Source of the DNA: Cristatella mucedo | Taxonomy: Eukaryota; Bryozoa; Phylactolaemata; Cristatellidae | DNA length: 64,000 nt | NCBI GenBank assembly: GCA_009760855.2 | Contig: WPIO01000008.1 | Span: 2,006,501 to 2,070,500, forward strand | Direction: 5' to 3' | Part shown: piece by piece, positions 1 through 12,720 of the stretch | Numbering within the stretch: the first letter of the stretch is position 1 | Layout of the letters: every line of letters begins with the position of its first letter | Made by a program: the position numbers and the translations under genes | Notes under the pieces: generated by a model | What the model was told of the DNA's origin: nothing | What the model saw: the letters and a program-made list of their open reading frames with translations, nothing else | The model's database searches: none

Positions 1-1879
1 GAGAAGAGAGCGGCTGATGAGCCATCAATGCTGCATTGTATGGCCACACAAGGCGATAGGACCGCACACAGTAGCTAGAATTTGCTAGGGACCCCATCGA
101 TGCAGAGTTCACCCTCTATCTGACCGAGCTGCATCGGCTGGGCTTCTGCTGGCTGCCTGCGGCTGTACCCCATACTGTCCGTGCTGCTACCACGGCTGTG
201 CTGCACAGTAATGCGGCTCCATGTCAGGCTTGCGTCACTGCTGGAGCAGCAGCTGCTGCTACCACGCATTTCGAGCTCGTAGTCGGTGGCTAGGCAGCAA
301 ACAGATTGGCAGGCGCACTGGCCGCTAGCAGAGTCAACTGGCGCTGCACGCACGGCCCCTGTCGGCACGGCCGTGCGATGCTGCCACGACTGCCCGACAC
401 GCTCGGCTCGAATGCAGCTGCAGTAAGTAGGTTCGTTTTACACAGCCTTCTGTAAGCACTTGACAATGGCCTCACGAGCGAGGCCCAGCACTGATCCTCT
501 CAATGAGTCCCATCGAGAAGGCAATTAGAGCAGAGGTCAGCCGAGAGCCAGTGTATATTTACACTACAACTAATAGGCAACAGGAGCAGGAGGTAAGGAA
601 TCGCCATCGAACCGGTTGCCAGAACCTTTACAACCACTCGGCGGAGCTCGAAGGGCAAGGACAGACGACCAACAAGGGCTAGGACAGACTGCCGACAAGG
701 TCAAGGACAGACGACGGCAAGGACGGACGATGTGTGACGACGAGCCGGAACACACGACCGCCGGCTACAATGCGTGCCGGACCAAGCACGGCAGTGAGTC
801 TAGGAATTGGGTGTGCCGTACCGTGCAACCTCTCCCACCCCAATACCGCCACTGCTGCTCCGAGGCTGTTCCATTCTTGCCAGAGGAGGCATGCAGCTCT
901 GGCATGCCTCTCCCTTGTTGCTAATCGCCAGCAGCAGCTACACTAGCCGGCCGTGGCCAGGGGAGAACTTTAGAGGCCGCTACACCACAAAAAATTCAGC
1001 CTCCTCAACCACAACTACTCACTAATTTCGAAACTAAATGGCCTGGAGCTAAATAGTTCGACAGCATTTCGGCAACAGGGATTGTGCGCTTCCGGCAAGC
1101 GCAACCGGCATCGGGTCACAGGCCGACGACAACGTCGACAGTGAGCTACCGACTACTGCATCCAAGCTGGGCTCATCTGCATGCAGACGGCCACACGACT
1201 CACCACACGACTCACCGCACAGTCCTGTGACCAGGGGTGCCGTATATGAGCGATCGGGCAATATGTGGGGGGGGGGGTCCGCAGAGAACTTACTACAGAC
1301 GATCGGTTCAACGGCAAAAGTAGCCGTAAAAGACGTCTGCTCTGGCTAGTCTGACCGGGAGCAGACGTCTGCTCCAAGAAAGAGACTGGCCACTGGGGAG
1401 CGAGAGATCATCCCCAGGCAGCCGGCTATCCCAATTCCATTCGAGCCGGCTGATTTCGCATGCCTACAGACCCTCAAAAGAAAGCCCATCAATGGAACCA
1501 GCTAGCATGCGGTCACGTGGCTGATTTCAGGCAACACGATCTCGTAAGCAAAAGGGCTCCACTGATAAAACCTGCAATATGCTTGACTCAGCAGCTCTTC
1601 AACAGACTATCGGAAGGGAGACATTGAGACGGCAGAATCGGTACCCAACAGAAGCCGTGAGCTGGACCGAATGTGCACTTGCTCGATTCCAACTCATTGC
1701 CGACATCGCTATGGGCAGTACCAGCAAAATGCGAACCGGAGACACACTGTGAGCTGCACTGCCTTTAAGACTCCACCTTAGATGAACCGTGCCGCGAATC
1801 CTATTCTAGCTGCCCGTGTTTTGTTTAAGTATACCACGGTGACATCGGAATGAACATGCTTGGGTCCGTAGTAGCAGTT
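1..1879. other. No gene recognised
   Basis: Mixed sequence with short open frames lacking motifs. It contains a 12-bp hairpin (1331-1342 with 1359-1370) and a G run (1265-1277). Confidence 0.4.
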
Positions 1880-2020
1880 GTAATAATAATTATTATTATA
1901 TACTTTTATAGCACCTCAAAGAATCGAACCTCTTTCTAGGCACTTTACAGATGCTGTCATGAAAGCATGATCAAATGATTAGTGGCAATGGCACTCCACA
2001 AACTCACGCACTTTCATCCT
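1880..2020 (-). mobile_element. LINE family A, 3' end fragment
   Basis: Starts with TAATAATAATTATT and continues with the reverse complement of the family A tail (CTCTTTCTAGGCACTTTACA), diverged. Confidence 0.75.
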
Positions 2021-2439
2021 TATAATGCAAGCTCAGGGCTAGCATTCTAGTGTGAGACCGGGCGCCCATACTCGCAGCTTTCCAGGGAGCACTGTCGAGG
2101 AACCCTGTTTCTGCTGCTCGCTACAACGGAAGGCCATAGCTACTGTCGGGTAATAGCAGGAAAGGAAGCAGCCCCCTGCCGGCGTCCTTGATGGTCAGCC
2201 CATAATTAGCCTAATCGTAACACTGCCTGCTACCGGGATAGGTGTCATGTGCAATACATTGTGCCAACACACGAACTCTTTGTAATATTGTATTCCATGA
2301 AGTAAAAAAGTTCACGTCTTACTTGCACGAGGCTCCCAAGGTGGATCCGTTCACTCCGCCTCTGTACGCTGATGTGCAAGGCTACACCACGCCAACGCTT
2401 CCCCATATCTTCCTGAACCAGTTACATACAGCCTTCTTG

Positions 2440-2640
2440 TGCCCTCAGGGTTAACACTCTCTTTCACTCGTGGACTGCAATTGAAAGAAGCTGATGCTCT
2501 GAGGGTGTCGGCTGTAGAACTCACTACCACAATACTCATTACAACGATAACTTCTGTCCTGCTGCCGACACGGCCGTCACGTTTTCAGCCATCAAGTTTC
2601 AAGCTGCTGCTAGCTCGACTGTTCTCGTGACTGTGCAACG
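2440..2640 (+). mobile_element. LINE family B, degenerate fragment
   Basis: Resembles the family B C-terminal region (GTAGAACTCACTACCACAAT ... CTGCTGCCGAC) but strongly diverged. Confidence 0.45.
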
Positions 2641-2659
2641 CTTCAAACCTTGTCTGCAT

Positions 2660-3950
2660 TTTGTGAGGCACAGCTTGTCGTCTACTGCAACACCGTCGAA
2701 GGCAGCTTAGCTTTCAATGCGAAATAGAAGACTCCAGATTGACTGACACCTGCTGAGCCTCCGTGGCTTTGCAGTGTTGCAGATAAAGACACAAGATACT
2801 CCCAGAACCCGCCGACACCAGCCATTCTGTACCCGGCTCCCGCCGACTGCCACGCGGTCCACACAAACCCTTATGGTGGCGGCGGCTTCAGGGTGCACAA
2901 GGCGGCTGCACCACACAGTTGCATCGGAAAGCAAGGATCGCACGGATCACGATCGCACAGCACGAGCGCACGCCTCGCCGAGCTGCCGGGATCGGCTCCA
3001 TTCGTTTTCCTTTCTTTTTGTGTAACACTTTCGAACCACAACTTCATCTTACAAGATGGTTACCATCTTTCTTTCGTGCCTTGCACAGCCCTCGGTGCTA
3101 AGCAGCTGCTTGTGCACTGGTTCTCCCGTCTGATCCGGGGTAAAGGTCGAAGTCATGCAAACACGTGAAACACAGAATAGGCACAGAGCGATCGGCTAGC
3201 AAAGCAGCAGGAAAAGACCACGCTCGGCAAGCACCAGCTGCACACGGCTACTCCTATCAGCGTGCCCTGCCGTGCGACACCCCCCCACCACTAGCACTGG
3301 ACTTCGCAGCCGCACGAGGATGCGCACGCCTGAACCCCGAGCGATCGAGCGAGACAGCAGGGCGAGCATAAATAAGCCACCAGGCAGCGGCCAAGTGGCT
3401 ACATGCAGGTCATCGAATCCGCTGGGTGCAGGCAACAGTGCCAGGCAAGATCGAACTGCCTGCCATCTGGGCCGTACTGGACGCAAAGGAAAGCAGCCTA
3501 AAGCCAGCATTCTCCTTGCATGCTCTCCTCTCGTGTGCAGCAGCAGAAGCGTCGCCGGCAGAGCGGCTCGTCGAGCCGAGCACTGCAAGGCCATGCTGGA
3601 CAATCCACCCATGCTTGCCCCCCCCCATTCAGCTGCCGCTGCGTCTTACTTTCAATATGCGATCGCCTTGATGGACACCGACTCGTGCAGCAGCACCGTC
3701 TAAGATATATAAAAAATGCAGCTGCAGACATGTTTGCTTTGTAGACAGAATATTTGCGCACACTCCATATCTGGAACATCGGCTATTTAAGGCAGAACAC
3801 ATGTGATAGGCACATGTCATGGCGGTTTCCACATCGAGCTTTCCAAATAATTTTGACGATTGTATGTAAGTGTATGTGTGTATATATTTATATCTACTCA
3901 TTCATGACAGTCCTGTTCTGAAAAAAATTCCATGCATACAACAAAACAAG
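2660..3950. other. No gene recognised
   Basis: Overlapping open frames on both strands (for example 3272-3703 on + and 3612-3196 on -) show no recognisable domain and look like GC-rich shadows. Confidence 0.35.
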
Positions 3951-3960
3951 ATTTAAACAC

Positions 3961-4098
3961 GGATATTCTAGTATTTTATGTAATCCTGGCTAATAAAATT
4001 CATTCAGAACCTAGGATGCACACGACGACGGATATTCTAGTATTTTATGTAATCGCTGCTAACAAAATTCATTGAGAACATAAGATGCACACGAGTAA
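3961..4098. repeat. Tandem duplication, two 69-bp copies
   Basis: Copies begin with GGATATTCTAG at 3961 and 4030 and differ at few positions. Confidence 0.85.
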
Positions 4099-4120
4099 GC
4101 AAGGCCAATAACAGTGCATG

Positions 4121-4528
4121 CTACCACCTTAGTTGGCTTATCAGATGCAATAAAGATACAAAATTAACCGTTTTTCCATGTGCTGATATAACTTCCGAAT
4201 AAAAGGTATTTTCGAAAAATTGCTTTATATAGTACTGCCAAGTATTCCTCTCCCTAATTCCTCTCCCCTTGGAGACTGTGTCAGGAACTTCCTTGGTTAT
4301 GACCAACAGCTTGTGGTAGGCTACTCTACACATGTGCTCTTGTAAACCAGATGTGGCAACAAACTTGCAACCACTCGATAAGCAGCAAAAAGCAAACCCA
4401 CCAAGCCAGTGTTTGTGATAAGCAACTAGGCGGAGAAACCTTTTACATTGCGACCTATGTATTGAGTTGCTCACAGTTTCAATGAAGGTACTACACTGAC
4501 AATTCCATCCGACAATATCAAAGAACAA
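4121..4528 (-). other. Open frame beyond the transposase, unrecognised
   Basis: A 135-residue frame lies just downstream of the decayed transposase on the same strand. It may be the C-terminal or 3' part of the element; I see no motif. Confidence 0.25.
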
Positions 4529-4554
4529 TTTTTAAATCCAGAGGTCGCCACAAT

Positions 4555-5764
4555 TTTTTCATCTCTGATAAGGTCGCTCTGCTTGTAAAAATATTTCTTG
4601 GGTCGGCAAATCACTGGCCACTTCTGGAATGGGCAGAACACCATCTTCATTATCGCCCGAACTAACAGCCAGGCGGCTAACTTTTCTGAAACAGTTCCGG
4701 ATCGTAGCTGGCGACATCAGCAACCACACTGACTATGTGTAATGAATAACTGAGCATCCTTCATGGATGGCCTAAACCATCTGCCGAATCACCTGCGTTC
4801 TGTAGTGGATTTCCATGGTAAGGACGATTCCTTGATCCAGAGGCTTTATTAGAGATGTTGCATTCGGTGGCAGGAACTCCAGTTTGATATTATTGAGCTG
4901 CTCATCTACTTTATGACAAGCTACGCTATCGGAAAACATAATGATTTATTTCGATTGCCCAGCCACCGATCAATTTAAGAAGAATATCAGCCCAAAGTCG
5001 GCCGGTCATCCAAGCGTTGTTGCTGCTGAAATACGGTAAAGGCAATCAAGCATATGTAAAGCACAGTGGATTTGCAAACTTCCCCATGTATAATGCCTTC
5101 TTTTCGTTGCCATTAGCGTTGCATGAAAGCACAGTCATTTGGGATTTCGGCGTCTTTCCGCCATTTGGCTGAGTACCGGTGACAGCTAAGGTGCCAGAGG
5201 GTGCTACTTTGTACAAAAGGCATGTTTCGTCGGCAAGATATCGTCGTTAAAGATATCGGATACATCCTTACCTTCAATCAAGGTGGGCGAGACGTTGGCA
5301 ATCCAATTTTCGGCTTTGGAATTATCTGCAACCGCTCTTTCACTGCTAATCTTCATAAACGAAGTGTCATGCCGAATTTCAAGATGCTATAGCCAGCCAT
5401 TTGTTGGAACAAATGACGTACAGCCACGCCCCGTGCTGCAGTTCGTACCTTCTCCATCATTAATGGGCCATTGATCACAGCATTTTGTTGCGGCATTTAA
5501 TAAAACTATTCCATCAGCATTTGATAAAACCATTCCATCGGCAATTTCTTCGTCTGGACTTTTACGCTTTCTTTTTTGGTTCAGATTACCGTTGGTTAGC
5601 CCTTCATGGCAAACCTCTTTTTCAGTTTTCTTAGTTTTGGAGATAGTCGAATGACTCAAGTTGAACTCCTCAGCAACAGCGGGCGGTTTTTCTAATTTCA
5701 AACCTCCAAAACTTGCCACTTTCTCAAATGCAAGCAATATTCTTTTCAGAGCACTAGCCATAAT
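4555..5764 (-). pseudogene. pogo/Tigger-type DDE transposase, decayed
   Basis: The N-terminal 124 residues (5761-5387) resemble the CENP-B/Tigger DNA-binding domain: a helix-turn-helix with A-E-E-F-N-L-S-H-S-T-I-S, then a basic K-R-K-R-K-S-P segment. Downstream on the same strand, in shifting frames with stops, come a G-K-T-P-K-S-Q-M-T-V-L-like strand, an A-W-M-T-G segment, and near 4880-4829 F-L-P-P-N-A-T-S-L with P-L-D-Q-G, the hallmark before the last catalytic residue in this superfamily. At least three stops and several frame changes rule out an active enzyme. Terminal repeats were not found. Confidence 0.8.
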
Positions 5765-5769
5765 GCCGT

Positions 5770-6847
5770 TATAATAATTTTATTTAAATAACTAGCTATT
5801 AGCCCAGCAAAATGATGGTGTTATGACCGAGCAACCATCACTAGTTCGTTAAACTAGTAACAAACAAGTGAGCTTAACTAACTAGTGAACTAACTAACTC
5901 ATCACTAACTAGTGAGCAAACTATCACTAACTAGTGAGCAAAGTCACGGTGTGCGCCGTGTAACGGCGTGTGCCATTGCACACAGTGTGCAATGCGCAAA
6001 GACCTTAGCTAGCAATGTGCGGATAATGACAACATGGAGTTCGATACACAGCACAGAGCTCTAACGAAGACAACGCATTAAGAAAAGCACAATAGTAGCA
6101 ATGTACATTTCGGCTGATACGACAGGCGACTTCCAGCCGACTCGCTAACTGGCTTCCAGCAGCTTATGCTCAGCGCTAAGACTCACCGACCTGCAAATCG
6201 TTGCAAGAGAGCAACTTCGGTCTGCACAGCGCCTCATATAATGGCCAGGTCATGAGCCATGCCATAATCTCATTCGCACATAATCAATCATACATCGCAC
6301 TGCTCATAAGCCGCTTAACGTGGCCATTGCATAAGCGGCTCAGCACTAAATCAGTAGTAAAGCACACAGTTTAGTACAGCTCATAGTTCCAAGTTCGGTA
6401 ATACAGATCATCAGCTGCATTCAGGCTCGAAGTCCATAATCATTAAAAGCATTACAATAGGCAAACAACATGCAATCACTAAACTAGCAGTGAAATATCC
6501 ACATAAAAATTATGCTTACCGTCTCATACACTGTAAACATGCACTTAACCGGTATGTAGATCGAAAACCAATCTTAACTCCTATTCTTATAGGCAGAGTA
6601 TTCTCATACCCCATAATCATTTAATTAGAGTCCCCATTGTGGCAAAGTTTGCAAAAAATCTGGGATGCAAAACTGCTATTCTTATAAGTGGAGTCGACAG
6701 CATATACAAAGAATTGTATAACATCGTTACAAGATTCTAAATGCCTTTTTGCATAAAAAAATGCATTTTTGTGGTAAGTCGATTGAAGAGCACCAACTCA
6801 ATTTCTTGCAGTAGCATTGAACAACGACTGCCCTACGTCTAAAAAAA
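5770..6847. other. AT-rich region with short ACTAACTAGTGAG repeats
   Basis: Near 5840-5945 a motif ACTAACTAGTGAG recurs several times and may be subterminal sequence of the adjoining Tigger relic. The rest shows no feature. Confidence 0.35.
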
Positions 6848-6848
6848 A

Positions 6849-7030
6849 TGCTAGCTGATTTAACAGCCTCTTTTTGTAAAGCGACAGAAGAACCTTTACG
6901 GCTATCACCACCGCTTGCAGTGGCGATAAAGGATCGCCCACGGCAGGATTCGAACCCACGACCTCAGGAACGAGGTCGTGAAAAGCAACCCCCTTACCTA
7001 GCCATTACAGCTCACCAGCCTACAACTTGC
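6849..7030 (-). mobile_element. tRNA-derived SINE, type 1
   Basis: On the - strand a tRNA-like head carries a B-box-like GGTTCGAATCC, followed by GGCGATCCTTTATCGCC, GGTGATAGCCGTAAAGG and a 3' end GAGGCTGTTAAATCAGCTAGC. The same order recurs at 17.4, 17.6, 21.5 and 27.9 kb. Confidence 0.8.
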
Positions 7031-7231
7031 ACACAAAACCAGCCCAAGAATGCCAACCCTTGCTGAACAAGTGCCGGCCAGTCATTTGAGATGCATTTTT
7101 CTAAAATGAAAATGACTGGTTCATCCACTAAATCTTAGTTTGCAGTGTTCTGGCGGTGCTAACAAAAAACCTCCTTCCATCTCTGAATATTTTCAGACCT
7201 GCTTGAAACCGCCAGACAAGTTCATGCAATC

Positions 7232-8049
<818 letters not shown>

Positions 8050-8318
8050 GTAATGTTACGTACAGCATATACGTCACGTCAGTAACTTCCCAATGCCACA
8101 GAGACTAAGTGGGTCTATGCAGGAGGGTTTTCTATAGCCCACTGAAAGCCTAAGTGGCTTTCGGTATGCATTCGGTAGACAACAGGCTTCCTTGTCGTAG
8201 TGTAAAAATTGTGGAAATGAGTTCCACAGTCTAGGACCCGCAGAGTATCAATTCAAAGGCTCCTAGAAAGGCTGTACCTCATTGCGGTGCTAAAGGACCT
8301 GCCCAAGAGTTGCTACTC
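8050..8318 (-). mobile_element. LINE family B, 3' fragment
   Basis: Contains the reverse complement of the family B end (GCTTTCGGTATGCATTCGGT) and of the conserved W-N-S-L-P region (GAGTTCCACAGTCTAGGACC). Confidence 0.75.
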
Positions 8319-8895
8319 CTCAGATAATAATAGTAATAATAATAATAATAATAATACAGTTGTAGAGGACCCTCAGAGAGCTTAATCTCTTTCCAGGCAC
8401 TTGACAGATGCTGTACAAGAAGCATAACCAAACGGCTAGTGCTCAATATCAACAAAAATAACACGGTTAGAGGTGACACGCACAAGGTCGGCATAAAAAT
8501 ATGGTTAGTGGCAGCATGCAGTGTCAGCAGGCATGAACTCACAAAGGACGGATCACCAGGACCCACTAAATGGTGTGATAAATAGATACATTTTAGCTAA
8601 TTTTCAATATCGTCAAGTCAGCGGATGTCGGGAGTGAGCTCAAGGCTCAGTGGCAATTGCTCTGCTCACGACAGACAAGCCTAGATGCATAGTTTTGCAC
8701 CAGCTGTAATCGCCTGATTGCACAGGCAGGTAGACCAGCAAGCAGTGAGTTACAGAAATCGAGGCGGGATGCCACTAACGCATAGACCAATTTAGATGTA
8801 GTATACCTGTCTAAGCAAGCCCGAATTTTAGCAATGATATGTAGCTTAAAGTAGGTAGATTTGACTGCAGATCTTGATTACAACCCAATAAAGTA
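8319..8895 (-). mobile_element. LINE family A, 3' end plus reverse transcriptase fragment
   Basis: An ATT-repeat tail at 8319-8360 leads into the family A 3' UTR. After an internal deletion near 8580, the - strand of 8895-8620 encodes the RT C-terminal region (S-R-L-D-F-C-N-S-L-L-A-G-L-P-A-C-A-I-R-R-L-Q), as in CR1/L2 elements. Confidence 0.8.
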
Positions 8896-9544
8896 TACAT
8901 CAAACCGCCCCCTGCATTATTGCTTGCAACCTGAGCAGAGCTGGTAACCTGCGATGTAACCTTTGCAGCCCAGTTCGCTGGGGATGAGAGTGAGGAGGCC
9001 ACTTTGGGGGCATTGCTAGGCAAACCTCAACGTGTCAAGGCAGGCACATGGCCGTCTTTTCGTTAGTAATACATTTTGGCACGGAATAAATGGACAAATA
9101 GAAAATTTGCATTTACTATTGCACCACAAATGCAAGCAAAGTATGCATAAACGAGCGGCAGGCTGCGTGCATCGTGCTGCCACCACGCGGGCTTATTGGC
9201 TGCTGCAGGCGCCAAGGCTGCTGCTTCAGACAAAGAGTGCACGACAAGCTGGAATGCAGGCATACCTGGAATTAACACAGGCGATTCGGTCGGAGTAGTG
9301 TTTGCTAAGCCAGTGCCATTGCCGAGCCTAAAAGACAAAGAACAACCGTGTGCCCACAGCACTTGAGACCAAAAAAAAGCGCTCCTGATATAGTTACCCT
9401 CAATGGTTTACAGAAATATCAAGACACATATAGTATAAAAATGAAAACTTAGCACATGCTGATAACCAAGTTGAACACTAAAATATTGCGAATACTTCAC
9501 AAATTCCTGGCGTATGTTAAACAATAATAATAAATGCAAAAATT
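8896..9544. other. No gene recognised
   Basis: Nothing beyond short frames. Confidence 0.35.
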
Positions 9545-9640
9545 CAAGGCCTGATGATTCAACAACCTCCTTCATGTAGCAGCAGAACATTAAGGATTAA
9601 ATGCTGCAGAGTTCGAATCCATGACCAACATGCTACTTGT
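9545..9640 (-). mobile_element. SINE type 1, partial
   Basis: Holds a shortened copy of the SINE 3' part (GATTCAACAACCTCC) and the B-box-like GTTCGAATCC in reverse complement. Confidence 0.5.
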
Positions 9641-9719
9641 TTGGTTTTCTTACCAGACTTGTGACATGTGCAAAATTAGCCTATCGTGGGGGCTTAGGAA
9701 GCAAATTTCTTCTGCTGAC

Positions 9720-9905
9720 ATAGTAAAATGATTCAACAGTCTCATTTATGTAGCAGCAAGGGAGAACTGGCAGCTATCCTGTAGCTTGTGATGCGCAATT
9801 ATGAATTGCCTGGTGCAGGACTCGAACAGACGACCTGGAACGTCAAGTGAAAGTGACCTTGCCACTGGACTAAGATCCAGAAGCAGCTGTTAAAGAAGGA
9901 TATGC
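9720..9905 (-). mobile_element. SINE type 1
   Basis: The order tail, body and tRNA-like head matches the copy at 6849. The head reads TAGTCCAGTGGCAAGGTC and ends near GTTCGAGTCC on the - strand. No acceptor stem closes, so this is not a tRNA gene. Confidence 0.65.
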
Positions 9906-10071
9906 TCCAAGTACGATCACAACAGTGCACACAGATACTCGGGACGTGCCAAGTGACATCTTTCGGCCACATCGCGACTGTGCTGGCTACTTCGTCAGCA
10001 ATGGTCAATAGTAAAACTTAAAAAATGTTATTTTCACATGCACAGCCAGAAGAGGAACAGAGAGAACATAG

Positions 10072-10103
<32 letters not shown>

Positions 10104-10829
10104 GACGATCCGTAATGCAAAAGTGAGTTATGCAAGAACCTTATTCGGATTCACTCTCACTGCGTACAGTAAGATCGAGATGTATTCATAGACACCGTGG
10201 ACCACCGAAACACTGGGAGGAGGCGATGATGGGAATGAAGCTTCGTGTCACGAATATTGCCCTTGGCGGCATCATTGGGCAGCACGAACGCACACAAGAG
10301 ATCCTTCAGCTCAGGCACTCTGGATCAACAATCCAAGGCTCGAGTCCTGCCGGCGGTTTTCCGGAACGATTTTTCAAAAGGTCGAGGCAAATCAAATTCG
10401 GCCTGCTAGCTTGAGCTGTGCCTGCACCCTACTTGGGCGAGAAGTTGAGCATGAGCACCGAGTGATGACGAATTGGGCCTGGAAGGCAACTTGGCGCTCA
10501 TAGCGCTAGGCACATATCCTGGCGAAAAGCCAGGCCAAGAGAGTTTGTGCACGAGCACAGAGATTCACCGTGACACATCTAACCTGGCTCAGTCGTTAAG
10601 CATCGCTCGGTCACTTGTTAAGCATTTAGCGGCTGCATTTTAAGCTCCACTTCAGTTCTCACTCATTTCGGTTTGTACCACTTGCAGATGCCTCGTCCTG
10701 ATTTACCGCTGCTTTGGTGGTGACAAATCCAAAGTCTTACAAGCACTGTCAAAATGGCACGGCATCTCTCGAAGGCTTTCGAGGGGTTAGGACGCAAGTA
10801 CTAAAAAAAGGCCCTGGTAATGAATTCCT
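9906..10829. other. No gene recognised; short (GA)n tract
   Basis: A GA tract lies at about 10072-10096. A 94-residue frame (10130-10411) shows no motif. Confidence 0.35.
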
Positions 10830-11290
10830 ACGCTGACCCACAAGGCCTTCGTACCTAGCTGAACTGCAGCAACAGTTTCAGCCTGTTCGTGCCCTCAGGT
10901 CCTGTGGGGACAATAAATTAGCTGTCCCATTCCTCCGCTTAAAGACAGTTGGCGACAGAAGCTTGAGCTCTGCAGGTCCTAGACTGTGGAACTCGCTTCC
11001 ACAATTCTTACGCAACGACAACTACTCTCCTACTGCCGACTATGGCACATCCTTTTCAGCGGTCCTGAGCTGTTACTTCTATGCTACTCACTACCTCAAC
11101 TGCTCTCCTGACTCTGCTATGCTTCCCACTTTCTCTTTGTTGCGTGAGACGAAGTCTGCTGGCTACCGAATGCGTACCGAAAGCCGCTTAGGCTGTGAGT
11201 GGGCTATACAAAACTCTCCTGCGTAACACCCACATGGTCTTTATGACTTTGTGGAGTTACAGACGGAGATACATTACATTACATTTTAAG
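10830..11290 (+). mobile_element. LINE family B, 3' end with C-terminal RT frame
   Basis: Encodes S-S-A-G-P-R-L-W-N-S-L-P-Q-F-L-R-N-D, typical for the end of CR1/L2 ORF2, then a 3' UTR and a tail of ACATT units. It is 5'-truncated. Confidence 0.85.
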
Positions 11291-12067
11291 CACAGCAATA
11301 TGGCAGGCAACAGACCGAGCTCACAGAACATGAAATGAAATGAAGGGCTGGCCAGGCAGGGCAGCAATCCGGCTGCTGTCTCTGGCACTGAAGGTCAACA
11401 ATACCTCGCCGGCATGCCATCTATTTAGAGGCTAGCTAGCTGTATACACTCGAGAAAAAAGTAGCGGCGACTCCTTTTTGCAGACAACTATTAGGCATTC
11501 GACCACGAAACATAAGACTGCCGCACAGAGAACGAAAACACAATTAATGCAGAGCCTTACACGGTGGCTTTTTCATAAGCCAGTCTATAAAACGGAAAAG
11601 TAATTAGAGGACGTGTTTTCGACCCTTAAAATTCCTTCAGAAATGGCAGATTTCCCCATTTTACAATACCTCGACAACGACTGCACACAGTCGTCAATTC
11701 AAGAGACTTCGGCGATGCACAACCTGGAGGAGATGGCTACGACCGGTATTATCGATAATGCAAAGAGATACACCGTCCATATGTCCCTACACCAGCAAGG
11801 CATTTGGCATTTCAATCATTTGTAAAGACTACCGTAGCAGTTTTTTATTCTTATCAGGAAATGAAGTTGGCTGGTTTATTACACTGCCTGCCTTATCTAT
11901 CGCTTGCATAGTCTCAATTCAAGTCTAACCAAGTCTTGCATACGCATATCCACAAAACAGCATAGCTTAAACATTGAACATTCCTGAAAAAGTGCCAGAA
12001 GATGTTATCAAGATGTTTTTTAAGGTCGTTGGTACATCTAATAATTTGGACTGATCACACACGCACA
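11291..12067. other. No gene recognised
   Basis: A 70-residue frame at 11613-11825 shows no domain. Confidence 0.3.
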
Positions 12068-12564
12068 CACACACTTCATTCTTTGGCTCCAGCCAACCTA
12101 TCAGATCTACTCCCTCTCCAGGCCGAGCATCACACCACCCACTTTTCGGAATCAAACTGTTTACCTATACCTCGTACAAACCTCAAATCCTTTGAAGACC
12201 GTGCATTTAGTTCGTATGCTCTCAAAGCCTGAGTGAGACTCATTCCCGACTTGCATCACGACATGACCTGACTTGACCACATTAAAAAAAATTAAAACGC
12301 ACCTATTTATGACAGCGTTTAGTGGGTCCCTGTGATTCGTCCTTTATGTGCTTATGCGTGCTGACACTGTTGCATGCTGCCACTAACCTCACTTGCATGC
12401 TGACCCTGTGCATGCCACCCTTAACTATGTTATTCGTGCTGTTTATCAAGCACGATACCACTCACCATTCGACCGTGCTTCCTTTGCAGCAAATGTAAAG
12501 GGCCTAGAAAGAGGTTGAGTTCTCTGAGGGCGCTTTATCGAGTGCATTATTATTATCATTATTA

Positions 12565-12572
<8 letters not shown>
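12068..12572 (+). mobile_element. LINE family A, 5'-truncated 3' end
   Basis: Begins in the RT C-terminal region (H-S-L-A-P-A-N-L-S-D-L-L), then the 3' UTR ending TTCTCTGAGGGCGCTTTATC and an ATT tail. Confidence 0.85.

Positions 12573-12575
<3 letters not shown>

Positions 12576-12634
<59 letters not shown>
12576..12634. repeat. (CA)n microsatellite
   Basis: Directly follows the ATT tail of a LINE A copy. Confidence 0.97.
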
Positions 12635-12636
<2 letters not shown>

Positions 12637-12653
12637 CCATTTACTAATGAAGT

Positions 12654-12720
12654 ACAGTCAAACCTCCAATGCTTGACAATCCAGTTACTGACCATTACTA
12701 ATTTTGGTGAATAAATGCTA
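12654..12720 (+). mobile_element. Possible pogo/Tigger-type terminal repeat
   Basis: TA followed by CAGTCAAACCTCC resembles the termini of pogo-class elements. No matching other end was found. Confidence 0.25.

Noticed and set aside
9799-9905. Possible tRNA gene
   Set aside because: B-box-like sequence is present, but acceptor and anticodon stems do not close; body and tail match the SINE family.
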